Positions 1 to 8,128 are shown, counted from the first letter of the stretch. The stretch: DNA of 10,273 nucleotides from Thiotrichales bacterium (GCA_014763835.1 JACXUQ010000030.1:1-10273), one strand, 5' to 3'. Notes: a model not told the origin generated them from the sequence alone. Numbers and translations: made by a program.

Positions 1-104
1 GCCATACCGGAGGAGTCGTAACCGCGGTACTCCAGGCGCTTGAGTCCTTCCAACAAAATGGGAACGATATTACGCTCCGCCACACCACCGACAATTCCGC
101 ACAT
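1..104 (-). CDS. glmS: Glutamine--fructose-6-phosphate aminotransferase, N-terminal fragment (runs off left edge)
   Basis: GlmS converts fructose 6-phosphate and glutamine to glucosamine 6-phosphate and glutamate in the cytoplasm, the first step toward UDP-GlcNAc for peptidoglycan and LPS. Only the first 34 codons plus two bases of the next are present. They read MCGIVGGVAERNIVPILLEG, followed by LKRLEYRGYDSSGM. The Cys at position 2 is the N-terminal nucleophile of the glutaminase (Ntn-hydrolase) domain once the Met is removed, and LxxLEYRGYDSxG is a family hallmark. The ATG at 104-102 must be the start, because Cys has to follow Met directly. A GAGGA ribosome site at 118-114 lies 9 nt upstream. 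The gene follows glgP on the same strand after 120 bp and has a promoter-like extended -10 of its own, so it is probably a separate transcription unit. The link to glycogen genes is shared hexose-phosphate metabolism at most. Confidence 0.95.
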   Translation of the reverse strand, partial: MCGIVGGVAERNIVPILLEGLKRLEYRGYDSSGM

Positions 105-135
105 AACCACCCGTCCTCACGACAAATAAGGGGAG

Positions 136-144
136 ATTATACCA
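136..144 (-). promoter_or_regulatory. Probable glmS promoter: extended -10 element
   Basis: On the minus strand this reads TGGTATAAT, a perfect TATAAT hexamer preceded by the TGn extension of sigma70-type promoters. There is no good -35 at 17 bp spacing (the place holds a GC-rich hexamer), which fits an extended -10 promoter that depends less on a -35. A start about 7 nt downstream, near 129, would give a leader of about 25 nt that contains the GAGGA site at 118-114. This is prediction from pattern only. Confidence 0.6.
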
Positions 145-224
145 CGACCGCTCTTCTCAGCGCGGCAGGTAAGTCTTAATTCCGCAGGTGATGCCATACA
201 ACGGCGCAATGCCACCAATGAGAT

Positions 225-2670
225 TTAAGTGGTGATCGGCTCAAGCCTCCAAATATCACGATTGTATTCCTGCATGGTACGGTCGGTTGAGAAAACACCA
301 CTTCTAGCGCTGTTGATAATGCTTTTCTTTATCCAGCTATCCTTATCCTGATAGGTCTGTGCAGCGGCTTCATGGGCACTCACGTAACTTTGAAAGTCCG
401 CCAAAGTCATCCAGGGATCTTTCGGGCTTTTGAGCGATTGGATCACATCGTCGAAAATGCCCGGTTCAAACTGATTGAAGTGCCCGGACTCGAGCAGCCC
501 TAAAACCGCTTGCAAGTCGTAACTTTCGTCAATACACCACTGCGGATTGTAATGCTGGCGCAACGACTCGACCTCCGGCGTCGTCATACCGAACAAAAAG
601 AAGTTTTCATCCCCGACGGCCTCACGGATTTCGACATTGGCACCATCCAGCGTGCCGATAGTACGCCTCTTTGCCCGCTGTGGAAATCTGTTCCGACAGA
701 TCCGTGCCCGGACAGATAATCTCCATCGCCGACACCCGGTAGTTGGGGTAAAACACCACCTTCAACCTGTCGCCTACATCCGGGTCGACATTCACCACCT
801 GCGCCACGTTGTTAATCAACTTGATGATTTTTTTGGCCATGGCATAACCCGGCGCCGCTTTGCCGCCGAAAATGACGCAACGGTCGGTCCAGTTGTCCAA
901 GTCACCACGCTTGATGCGCGAATACAAATGGATAACATGCAACACATTCAACAGCTGGCGCTTGTATTCGTGAATGCGTTTGACCTGTACATCAAACAGT
1001 GAATTCACATTCAGTTTAACGCCGGTTTCTTCAAACACGCTGTCCGCTAGACGCTGTTTATTGGCCTGTTTAATCGCAAACCATGCCTCCCGGAAGGCTG
1101 CATCGTCTGCCAGCGCCTCGATATTGCTTAACTGCGTCAAGTCGGTAATCCAGCCCTCGCCGATTTTATCCTTCAACAAACTGCGCAGGCCGGGGTTACA
1201 GCCTGCCAACCAGCGGCGCTGGGTGACTCCGTTGGTTTTGTTATTGAACTTCTCCGGCCACATTTCATAGAAATCGTGGAACAAGCCCTCTTTCAACAGA
1301 TTGGAGTGCAGTTCGGCCACGCCGTTCACGGAGTGCGAGCCGACTATCGCCAAATACGCCATACAGACATTGTTGTGTTCGTCAATAATCGACATGCGGC
1401 GCTGGCGGGCGATATCCGCCGGCCACTTCATCGCCACCTGCGTCAAAAAACGCTGGTTGATTTCAAAAATAATATCCAAAGGACGCGGCAGCAATTTTCT
1501 GAACAGGCTCACCGGCCATTTTTCGAGCGCTTCCGGCAACAACGTATGATTGGTGTAGGCCATGGTTTGCGTCACAATCGACCAGGCTTCGTCCCACCCT
1601 AGACGCTCCTTGTCGATCAGGATACGCATCAGCTCGGCTACGGCCAGACTCGGATGGGTGTCGTTAAGCTGGAAGGTGTTATATTGGGCAAAATCTTTGA
1701 AGTCGCCGAAACGATGCTTCCACTGACTGACCACATCTTGCAGACTGGCCGATACCAGAAAGTACTGTTGCTTCAGACGCAGTTCCTTGCCGTTTTCGCT
1801 AGAATCGTTCGGGTACAATACCATGGTGATGTTTTCGGCTTCGGCCTTTTTAGCCACCGCCTCATGGTAGGAGCCGGCATTGAATTCCGAAAGGTTAAAC
1901 CCCTCCTGCGCCATCGCCGACCACAACCGCAAGGTATTGACGGTTTCATTCTTGAATCCCGGAATCGGCACGTCAAACGGCACGGCCAAAACCACGTCGG
2001 CATGCTCCCAATGCACCGTCAGTTGACCGGTATGCGGATCGGTATAGTGGCGTGTTTCGCCGCCGAATTTGACCACCTGGGTATATTCGGCACGCTGAAT
2101 CTCCCACGGATAAGGTCCCATGCCAAGCCAGTGATCCGGTTCCTCAATCTGGTAACCGTTCTGAATGAGCTGTCTGAACATACCGTATTCATAGCGCAGG
2201 CCATAGCCCATCACCGGCAGACGCAAGGTCGCGCAACTATCCATAAAACAGGCTGCCAGACGCCCCAAACCGCCATTGCCCAAACCGGCATCACGCTCGC
2301 TCTCTTCAATCTCCTCCAAATTCAGGCCCAGATCATACATGGCCTGCTCGGTTTGATTTTCAATGCCTAAATTCAGCAGATTGTTGGTCAAAGAACGGCC
2401 GATCAGAAACTCCATCGACAGGTAATAGGCCTTTTTCAATTTCTTGGCGTTATACGCCTCCCAGGTCTTTTTCCAGTTGACCATCAAACGGTCGCGCGTC
2501 GCATACGAAAGCGCTTTGAAAAGATAGTAGTCCATGGAGGTAAGATTGCGTCCCAGGGTATGACACAGATAACTGAGGAAGTCGGCCTCGATATCCTCTT
2601 TTTCCATACCGACGTGCTGCAACATCTGCGTCATCACGTCCGCGCGTTGTGCTTCAGTTAAGGTAGGCAT
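225..2670 (-). pseudogene. glgP: Glycogen phosphorylase, broken by a frameshifting deletion at the PLP-lysine motif
   Basis: GlgP (GT35) releases glucose 1-phosphate from alpha-1,4-glucan ends using pyridoxal phosphate. The first frame (2670-622) matches the family through residue 669: YYLSMEFLIGR at 82-92, GLGNGGLGRLAACFMDS near 129-145, LNDTHPSLAVAEL near 335, NNKTNGVTQRRWL at 476-488, VQVKRIHEYKRQLLN at 561-575, and PGTDLSEQISTAGKEA ending at 669. The family then continues SGTGNMKFxxNGAL, with the PLP-binding Lys. Here that segment is absent. After one leftover base the homology resumes in another frame with TIGTLDGANVEIREAVGDEN and runs to a normal C-terminus at the TAA at 227-225. As it stands the product is 682 aa with 13 foreign residues at its end. 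Adding back 41 nt gives about 828 aa, normal for the family. The ATG at 2670 has GGAGGA at 2683-2678, and the glgA stop is 3 nt upstream. Identity is certain. Whether the lesion is real or an assembly error is open. Confidence 0.93.
662..663 (-). other. Inferred deletion junction in glgP (about 41 bp lost)
   Basis: The codons ACA GCG GGC AAA GAG GCG (Thr-Ala-Gly-Lys-Glu-Ala) end at 664. They are followed by a single T at 663, then ACT ATC GGC ACG CTG (Thr-Ile-Gly-Thr-Leu) from 662 in the new frame. In GT35 phosphorylases 14 residues separate these two blocks, including the PLP Lys, expected here near residue 676. Fourteen codons minus the one retained base gives 41 missing bases. The size rests on family spacing and is not directly observed. 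The exact endpoints could shift by a base or so, since the retained T could come from either side. Confidence 0.85.
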
Positions 2671-2673
2671 TGC

Positions 2674-4188
2674 TCAATCCTCCACATATAGGGCTAGGTA
2701 ACGCTGGGCGCTGGCTTTCCAGCCAAACGCTTGCTGCATGCCGTTTTTTTGCAGCTTCTGCCAGCTGCGTTTTTTGGCAAACAGACCCAAGGCGTGTAAT
2801 AAAGTAGACTTTAAGGCGAAACGGCTCGGGTCGTAAAATACAAACCCTGTGGCCGTTTCCGCCACCATGTTTTCATCCGTGGCATTGACAACGGTGTCAG
2901 CCAGTCCGCCGGTATGGTGGACAATCGGAGGCGTGCCATACGCCAGACTATACATTTGGTTCAATCCGCAGGGCTCAAAACGCGACGGCATCAAAAACAT
3001 ATCCGCCCCCGCTTCCACCTGATGCGCCAGGGTTTCGGAATAACCGATATACACCCACACCCGCTGCGGATAACGCTGCGCCAGATCACGCAACGCGTTT
3101 TCAAACGATTTGTTGCCGGAGCCCACAAATACAAAATTGGCCGGCGTCTGCTCGATCAGTTCAGGTAAGACGTCCAACACTAAATCGATGCCCTTCTGCT
3201 CCACCAGGCGGCCGACAAAACCAATCAACGGTGCCTGCAACCAATCCGCCAAATGCGCCTGAATCTGGGGTTCGCTTAAGCCGTTCAACAACGCCAGCTC
3301 TTCAATCAAAAACGCCTTGTTGCGCTGCTTGCCGGCCACACGGCCCTTTTCAGCCGAATAACGACTGTGAATCAGTTCATCGACCTCCGGATTCCAGACA
3401 TGCTCGTCAATGCCATTCAAAATCCCGATCAACCGCCCCTCAGCAGCGCGCTTTTGCAAAACGCCCTCAAAACCGTAGGCGTATTCCGGATAACAGATTT
3501 CCTTGGCATAGGTCGGGCTGACCGTCGTCACCCAATCGGAGTAGATCAAACCGGCCTTGAGCATCGAAAAATGCCCCCAAAACTCGACCCCATCCAGACT
3601 CCACAACGTCTCCGGCAACTGCAGCTGGGCAAACAGCGAATGCGGGAAATTCCCCGGATAGGCCATGTTATGAACCGTAAACACGGTCTTGGGGCGATGC
3701 TCCTCCACACTCAACAGCGCACTCACCAAGCCCGTCTGCCAGTCATTGACGTGCACCACATCGGGCTGCCATTTCAAACCGGCGCGGTCCATCGCCAGTT
3801 CGGCCACCACCTTGGAAAACACGCCGAAACGCTCGCCGTTATCCCACCAGTCCGAACCATCCTCAGCCAGATAGGGATTACCCGGCCTGTCGAAAAGTTC
3901 GGGAATATCCACCAACCAGACCGGTACATCCACCCCCGCTACCGCGCCGGCCTTGAGCTGCCAGATCACCGTTTCAAAACTACGGCCACAACCACCCACG
4001 GACAACTGAGCCACCCGTTTCAGACTTTTTTCAGGCAAACGCTCCATCACTGCGCGATAGGCCGGCAATACCAGCCTCACCTTGTGCTTATAGTGCGCCA
4101 GCGCGTTCGGCAAGCTGCCCGATACATCGGCCAAGCCGCCGGTTTTAATCAAAGGATGAGCTTCGGAGGTAGCAAATAGAATTTTCAT
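2674..4188 (-). CDS. glgA: Glycogen synthase (ADP-glucose type, GT5)
   Basis: GlgA transfers glucose from ADP-glucose to the non-reducing end of alpha-1,4-glucan. The 504-residue product has the two Rossmann-fold halves of GT5. The N-terminal half carries KTGGLADV, with Lys15 as the ADP-glucose-binding lysine and matching E. coli K15, then HVNDWQTGL at 146-154 and TVHNMAYPG at 171-179. The C-terminal half carries GFVGRLVEQKGIDL (Arg327 and Lys332 as phosphate-contacting residues) and PSRFEPCGLNQMYSLAYG at 401-418, with Glu405 and Cys407. It is somewhat longer than E. coli GlgA (477 aa), partly from extra sequence around 296-320. I chose the ATG at 4188-4186 because it places Lys15 exactly as in E. 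coli. A TTG at 4200 would add only four residues. Its stop lies 3 nt before glgP, whose ribosome site overlaps the last glgA codons, which suggests coupled translation. A MITE-like element sits just upstream. Confidence 0.96.
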   Translation of the reverse strand: MKILFATSEAHPLIKTGGLADVSGSLPNALAHYKHKVRLVLPAYRAVMERLPEKSLKRVAQLSVGGCGRSFETVIWQLKAGAVAGVDVPVWLVDIPELFDRPGNPYLAEDGSDWWDNGERFGVFSKVVAELAMDRAGLKWQPDVVHVNDWQTGLVSALLSVEEHRPKTVFTVHNMAYPGNFPHSLFAQLQLPETLWSLDGVEFWGHFSMLKAGLIYSDWVTTVSPTYAKEICYPEYAYGFEGVLQKRAAEGRLIGILNGIDEHVWNPEVDELIHSRYSAEKGRVAGKQRNKAFLIEELALLNGLSEPQIQAHLADWLQAPLIGFVGRLVEQKGIDLVLDVLPELIEQTPANFVFVGSGNKSFENALRDLAQRYPQRVWVYIGYSETLAHQVEAGADMFLMPSRFEPCGLNQMYSLAYGTPPIVHHTGGLADTVVNATDENMVAETATGFVFYDPSRFALKSTLLHALGLFAKKRSWQKLQKNGMQQAFGWKASAQRYLALYVED

Positions 4189-4218
4189 TTTCTCAATCAA
4201 CGATCATTTTTTCTTTTC

Positions 4219-4238
4219 GAGAGCTTTGCACAAGTGGG
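4219..4238 (+). repeat. Left terminal inverted repeat of the MITE-like element
   Basis: Reads GAGAGCTTTGCACAAGTGGG on the plus strand. It pairs with the right repeat at 4387-4406, with mismatches at positions 7, 14, 17 and 18 counted from the outer end. Confidence 0.7.
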
Positions 4239-4253
4239 GCGCGAACCGAAGAA

Positions 4254-4271
4254 CTCGGCTGTAGAGCCGAG
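4254..4271. repeat. Perfect 7-bp inverted repeat (hairpin) upstream of glgA
   Basis: On the minus strand CTCGGCT and AGCCGAG flank a 4-nt loop, CTAC, giving a stable GC-rich stem in the glgB-glgA transcript. The sequence after it (TTCTTCGG) is not a proper U-tract, so I do not call an intrinsic terminator. The downstream CCGAG can instead pair with TCGG a few bases on, an alternative weaker fold. Effects on glgA expression are possible but unproven. Confidence 0.6.
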
Positions 4272-4318
4272 AAATAAAAATGAGGAAAAAATTGACTGAT
4301 TGAGGCGGAAAACGCAGG

Positions 4319-4334
4319 TAATAGCGTGCTATTA
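4319..4334. repeat. Palindrome TAATAGC-GT-GCTATTA inside the MITE-like element
   Basis: This is a 16-bp palindrome with 14 symmetric positions. It could be an internal hairpin of the element. On the minus strand it overlaps a weak promoter-like pair: TTGAAA at 4347-4342 and TATTAC at 4323-4318, 18 bp apart. That pair could give glgA its own transcription, but the match is modest (5 of 6 and 4 of 6). Confidence 0.45.
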
Positions 4335-4386
4335 GCAAGTTTTTCAACAATAGTCAGGCGATTTTTAACCATTTTTAATCGTGCGA

Positions 4387-4406
4387 CCACCTCGTGCAAG
4401 GCTCTC
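4387..4406 (-). repeat. Right terminal inverted repeat of the MITE-like element
   Basis: Reads GAGAGCCTTGCACGAGGTGG on the minus strand. It lies 7 nt beyond the glgB stop codon, so the insertion did not damage the branching-enzyme gene. Confidence 0.7.
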
Positions 4407-4413
4407 TTATCAT

Positions 4414-6687
4414 TCAATTTTCGCAGCGCAGTACCAATGCCGCCAAAGGCGGCAGCGTCAGCTCCGCCGAATAGGGCTGATTCATCCACGGCTGATTTTC
4501 CGCCGTTACCGCACCGTTATTTCCCTGATTGCCGCCGCCAAAAGCCACCGCATCAGAATTCAGCAACTCCGTCCAGCGCCCAGCGGTTGGCAAACCGATA
4601 CGGTAATTCGCCCGCACCACCGGGGTGAAGTTGAATACACACACCAGTGTTTCGTGTTCGCTTTTACGCATAAAGCTCAGTACCGATTGCTGATAATCAT
4701 GGCAGTCAATCCATTCAAAGCCGTGGCTCTCAAAATCATGTGCGTACAACGCGCGCTGCTCGCGGTATAGATGGTTCAACGCCTGCACCAACAACTGCAC
4801 GCCGCGGTTCAAGGGCACATCGCACAGATGCCAATCCAACGCGCGCGACTCGCTCCACTCGGTCCATTGCGCAAACTCGCCGCCCATAAACAGCAGCTTC
4901 TTGCCGGGATGCAGCATCTGATAGGACAGCAAAAGTCGCAGGTTGGCCGCCTTCTGCCAATCGTCGCCGGGCATTTTGCCGATCAGCGACCCTTTAAGAT
5001 GCACCACTTCGTCGTGCGACAGCGGCAGAATGAAGTTTTCCGAATAGGCGTACATCTGGCTGAACGTCAGGTCATTGTGGTGAAAAGCACGATGCACCGG
5101 CTCCTTTTCAAAATAGCCGAGCGTATCGTTCATCCACCCCATATTCCACTTCATCGAAAATCCCAGCCCGCCCATCCAGGTCGGGCGCGACACCATCGGC
5201 CAGGAGGTCGACTCTTCCGCCATGACCACCGCGCCCGGACACTGCGCATGCACCTGCTCATTGAGCTGCTGCAGAAAGTGGATGGCATCGAGATTCTCAC
5301 GCCCGCCGTACTGGTTGGGCACCCACTCTCCCTCGTTGCGGGAATAATCCAGATAAAGCATTGATGCCACCGCATCGACCCGCAGGCCGTCGATATGCAA
5401 CTCCTTGACCCAGTAAAGCGCGTTGCCGATCAGGAAATTACGCACCTCGTTACGGCCGAAATTGAAGATATAGGTCCCCCAATCCTGATGCTCACCACGG
5501 CGCGGGTCTTCATGTTCGTAAAGTGCCGAACCGTCAAAACGCCCCAATGCAAATTCGTCTTTAGGGAAGTGTGCCGGCACCCAGTCCAGAAATACGCCGA
5601 TGCCGTGCTGGTGGCAGTAATCGACAAAATAGCGGAAATCATCCGGCGAGCCGAAACGGCTGGTGGGTGCAAAATAACCGCTGGCCTGATAACCCCACGA
5701 CTGGTCAAGCGGATGTTCGGACACCGGCAAGAGTTCGATATGGGTGTACCCCATCCATTTCACATAATCGACCAGACGGTGCGCAATCTCGCGGTAATTC
5801 AAAAAACCGCCGTCATCGGCGCGCTGCCAGGAACCCAAATGCACTTCGTAGATATTAATCGGCGCATGCTGCCAATCAAACTGCTCACGCCCTTGCATCC
5901 AGGCATGATCCTGCCATGCGTAACCAGACTCATACACAATACAGCCGGTTGCCGGACGGTACTCCATGGCCTGCGCATAAGGGTCGGCTTTGACAAAACA
6001 GTGGCCGGTATGACGGTTGCGGATTTCAAACTTGTAAAGATCACCGGCATGCAACCCGGGGATAAACAACTCCCAGACACCGGAGGCACCCAGTACCCGC
6101 ATCGGTTGTGACAAGCCGTTCCAACCGTTGAAGTCGCCCACCACCGACACGCGTTCCGCCGCCGGTGCCCATACGGCAAAATGCACGCCGGCGATGCCGT
6201 CGATGGTTTTAGGATGAGCACCCAATACCTCGTAAAGTTGCCAATGCGTGCCTTCGGCAAACAGATGCAGGTCCAACTCGCCGAGCTGCGGCCAAAATGT
6301 GTAGGACGAGGCGCGTTCGTATGTCTGGCCGTTCTTGTCGAGCCAGCGCACCACATAATGTGGCGGCAACTGCGCCTTTTGCTCCTCACCGAGTTTGAGC
6401 ATAAACAGATCGGTGCCATGCAGGCGCACCATCGGCAGTAACACATCCTCAGCCGTTTTGACCCACACCCGTTCGGCACTGGGCAGCCATTCGCGGATAC
6501 ACCACCCGGCCTGTTGAGTTTTTTGGGCCGCTTTTTCGCCGCTCTGGTCGACAGGCAATGGATGGCATCCAAGAAATGCAAACGGGTCGTGATGCCGCCC
6601 CTGCGCCAATCGTGCCAGGGATTCCGCAAACATGGGATCAAAATGCGCGGGATCAAAATATAAAAGTTCAGCTACCGGATATTTCAA
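4414..6687 (-). CDS. glgB: 1,4-alpha-glucan branching enzyme (GH13)
   Basis: GlgB cuts alpha-1,4-glucan chains and rejoins them by alpha-1,6 links to make glycogen branches. The 757-residue protein has the long two-module N-terminus of E. coli-type enzymes: an N1 domain beginning near GRHHDPFAFLG (30-40), a CBM48 domain (about 145-245, with GVHFAVWAPAAERVSVVGDFNGWN at 167-190), the GH13 barrel, and a C-terminal all-beta domain. Catalytic residues are visible: nucleophile Asp438 in DGLRVDAV, acid/base Glu491 in MAEEST and stabiliser Asp559 in LSHDEVVH, each 33 residues beyond their E. coli counterparts (405, 458, 526). The best start is TTG at 6687-6685, with an AGG 8 nt upstream (6698-6696). 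The nearest ATG, at 6633, would drop 18 residues and has no visible ribosome site. The gene follows malQ after 39 nt, and a MITE-like element lies between it and glgA. Confidence 0.97.
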   Translation of the reverse strand: MKYPVAELLYFDPAHFDPMFAESLARLAQGRHHDPFAFLGCHPLPVDQSGEKAAQKTQQAGWCIREWLPSAERVWVKTAEDVLLPMVRLHGTDLFMLKLGEEQKAQLPPHYVVRWLDKNGQTYERASSYTFWPQLGELDLHLFAEGTHWQLYEVLGAHPKTIDGIAGVHFAVWAPAAERVSVVGDFNGWNGLSQPMRVLGASGVWELFIPGLHAGDLYKFEIRNRHTGHCFVKADPYAQAMEYRPATGCIVYESGYAWQDHAWMQGREQFDWQHAPINIYEVHLGSWQRADDGGFLNYREIAHRLVDYVKWMGYTHIELLPVSEHPLDQSWGYQASGYFAPTSRFGSPDDFRYFVDYCHQHGIGVFLDWVPAHFPKDEFALGRFDGSALYEHEDPRRGEHQDWGTYIFNFGRNEVRNFLIGNALYWVKELHIDGLRVDAVASMLYLDYSRNEGEWVPNQYGGRENLDAIHFLQQLNEQVHAQCPGAVVMAEESTSWPMVSRPTWMGGLGFSMKWNMGWMNDTLGYFEKEPVHRAFHHNDLTFSQMYAYSENFILPLSHDEVVHLKGSLIGKMPGDDWQKAANLRLLLSYQMLHPGKKLLFMGGEFAQWTEWSESRALDWHLCDVPLNRGVQLLVQALNHLYREQRALYAHDFESHGFEWIDCHDYQQSVLSFMRKSEHETLVCVFNFTPVVRANYRIGLPTAGRWTELLNSDAVAFGGGNQGNNGAVTAENQPWMNQPYSAELTLPPLAALVLRCEN

Positions 6688-6726
6688 TGGTTCGACCTGT
6701 TTTATGAAGTAGGTTTGGATGTTTGT

Positions 6727-8121
6727 TTAAAGTCGCTTGGCCTGCTCCAGCAGGCTATGAATTTTGGTCGCCAGACCGGACGACAGCTGCGACCAGTCGA
6801 ACTGCCAACGCCAGTTGCCGTCCGGTGTACCGGGTACGTTCATGCGGTGTTCGCCGTCCAGTGCCAGCCAATCCTGCATGGGCACGATGACACGTTCGGC
6901 GACCGAATGCAAGGCGGCGTCAATCAGCAACCACGGCATACTTTCAGGCAGGCCGGCTTTGGCCAGATGCAGCATAGCAAGGGGTTGCAACTGCTGCCAA
7001 ATCCACTGTTTGGCCCCCTCGTCCAGGCTTTCATACCATCCGAGCGTTGTGTCGTTGTCGTGGGTGCCGGTATAGGCCACCGAGTTTTCCACTTGCTCGG
7101 CAAGCGAATGCGGATTGTCCGGCAAGCCGTTGAAACCGAACTGCAGTACCGACATCCCGGGCAAGCCGAACTTCTGTTTAAGCGCGACCACTTCTGGGGT
7201 AATAATGCCCAAATCCTCCGCCACCAAGGGCAATCGTCCTTGCTCATCGGCAAAGTCGGCTTGCAAGGCTTGCAACAATGCCTCGCCCGGCGTTTTGACC
7301 CAGTGTCCGTTAATGGCCGTCGCTTCGCTGGCGTCAATCTCCCAACTGGCCTCCATGCCGCGGAAATGGTCGATACGCACCAAATCGAACAATTCCAACG
7401 CAGCGGCCACGCGCTTGCGCCACCAGGCAAAGCCGTCCGCCTGCATCACCGCCCAATTGTAATGCGGGTTGCCCCAACGCTGGCCGGTTTCGGAAAAATA
7501 GTCTGGCGGCACGCCGGTGACGACCGTCGGATTGTGCTCTTCATCCAGCTTGAACTGTTGCGAATTGGCCCAGACATCGGCGCTGTCATAGGCCACAAAA
7601 ATCGGCATATCGCCAAACAGTTCGATCCCCTTGCGATTGGCATCGACTTTGAATTTATGCCACAAAGTCTGCAAGGCAAACTGTTCGGTTTTTAACTGCA
7701 AGATCGCCTCGGCATGTTCCGCAGCAAACGCAGCGAGCGCCTGCGGTTCGCGCATTTTCAACTCATGCGGCCAATGACGCCATGAAGCCAATTTTTGCGA
7801 CTGACGGATCGTTTTAAAGAGCGCGTAATCGTCCAGCCAGTGGGGAGGCGACTGCAAATAGGCCGCTAACGCCTCGGGCTCGATGCTGTCCTGCCAACGG
7901 TCGGGCAGCAACGCCGGGTTGAGTGCAAAGGCCGATACCGCCTGATAGGGTGACAGATCCTCATGCGGTTCGGTCAGGGGCAGCATTTGCCACAAACACA
8001 GACCGGCACGCTGCATCCACTCGAGAAAACGCCACGCCTCCTCATTCAACTGCCCCGCCCTGCCATGGGTATTGGGCAGAGAGGTGGGATGAAGCAACAC
8101 GCCGGCTTGTCTTGATTTCAT
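6727..8121 (-). CDS. malQ: 4-alpha-glucanotransferase (amylomaltase/D-enzyme, GH77)
   Basis: MalQ moves alpha-1,4-glucan segments between chains (disproportionation), freeing glucose and lengthening short maltodextrins so that phosphorylase or branching enzyme can act on them. The product is 464 aa, the short GH77 form without the extra N-terminal domains of E. coli MalQ (694 aa) and slightly shorter than the 500-aa Thermus enzyme. GH77 signatures are the opening GVLLHPTSLP, SPYQAVSAFALNP near 57-69, and RWGNPHYNW near 215-223. Catalytic residues are nucleophile Asp251 in VRIDHFRGMEASWEI, acid/base Glu302 in PLVAEDLG and stabiliser Asp353-355 region in TGTHDNDTTLGWY. The ATG at 8121-8119 is preferred over a GTG at 8127 because AGAGG at 8133-8129 lies 7 nt from the ATG but only about 1 nt from the GTG. 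It sits 27 nt after the GH57 gene and 39 nt before glgB. Confidence 0.95.
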   Translation of the reverse strand: MKSRQAGVLLHPTSLPNTHGRAGQLNEEAWRFLEWMQRAGLCLWQMLPLTEPHEDLSPYQAVSAFALNPALLPDRWQDSIEPEALAAYLQSPPHWLDDYALFKTIRQSQKLASWRHWPHELKMREPQALAAFAAEHAEAILQLKTEQFALQTLWHKFKVDANRKGIELFGDMPIFVAYDSADVWANSQQFKLDEEHNPTVVTGVPPDYFSETGQRWGNPHYNWAVMQADGFAWWRKRVAAALELFDLVRIDHFRGMEASWEIDASEATAINGHWVKTPGEALLQALQADFADEQGRLPLVAEDLGIITPEVVALKQKFGLPGMSVLQFGFNGLPDNPHSLAEQVENSVAYTGTHDNDTTLGWYESLDEGAKQWIWQQLQPLAMLHLAKAGLPESMPWLLIDAALHSVAERVIVPMQDWLALDGEHRMNVPGTPDGNWRWQFDWSQLSSGLATKIHSLLEQAKRL

Positions 8122-8128
8122 AGTCACA

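Larger units (their letters stand above)
4219..4406. mobile_element. MITE-like non-autonomous element between glgB and glgA
   Basis: This 188-bp stretch is bounded by imperfect terminal inverted repeats that match at 16 of 20 positions: GAGAGCTTTGCACAAGTGGG at the left end, and GAGAGCCTTGCACGAGGTGG read inward from the right. The interior is AT-rich compared with the neighbouring genes. It holds two short palindromes (4254-4271, 4319-4334) and a tandem ATTTTTAA pair at 4361-4368 and 4371-4378, and encodes no transposase. Matched ends, small size and no coding content are the marks of a MITE or a similar dispersed repeat. The GAGxxC-TTTGCAC style of end recalls some IS5-family elements, but that is recollection and not a search. 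No clean target duplication touches the ends. ATCATT occurs outside both ends (4203-4208 and 4409-4414) at unequal distances. An open frame through here on the minus strand, continuing from within glgB, is taken as non-coding. Confidence 0.7.

Noticed and set aside
163..240. Short open stretch on the minus strand after glgP that translates to protein-like sequence ending KTYLPR
   Set aside because: It has no start codon, only about 26 codons and no identified relative. An open run of this length is expected by chance, so it is not reported as a gene remnant.
622..2670. Reading the 682-aa frame as a complete functional phosphorylase
   Set aside because: It lacks the PLP lysine and the whole C-terminal region, which is still encoded just downstream in another frame, and it ends in 13 unrelated residues.
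4193..4489. 98-aa open frame on the minus strand spanning the glgB end and the glgB-glgA gap
   Set aside because: It overlaps the glgB 3' end in another frame, reads straight through the MITE-like element, and has no family resemblance I recognise. It is best explained as chance.
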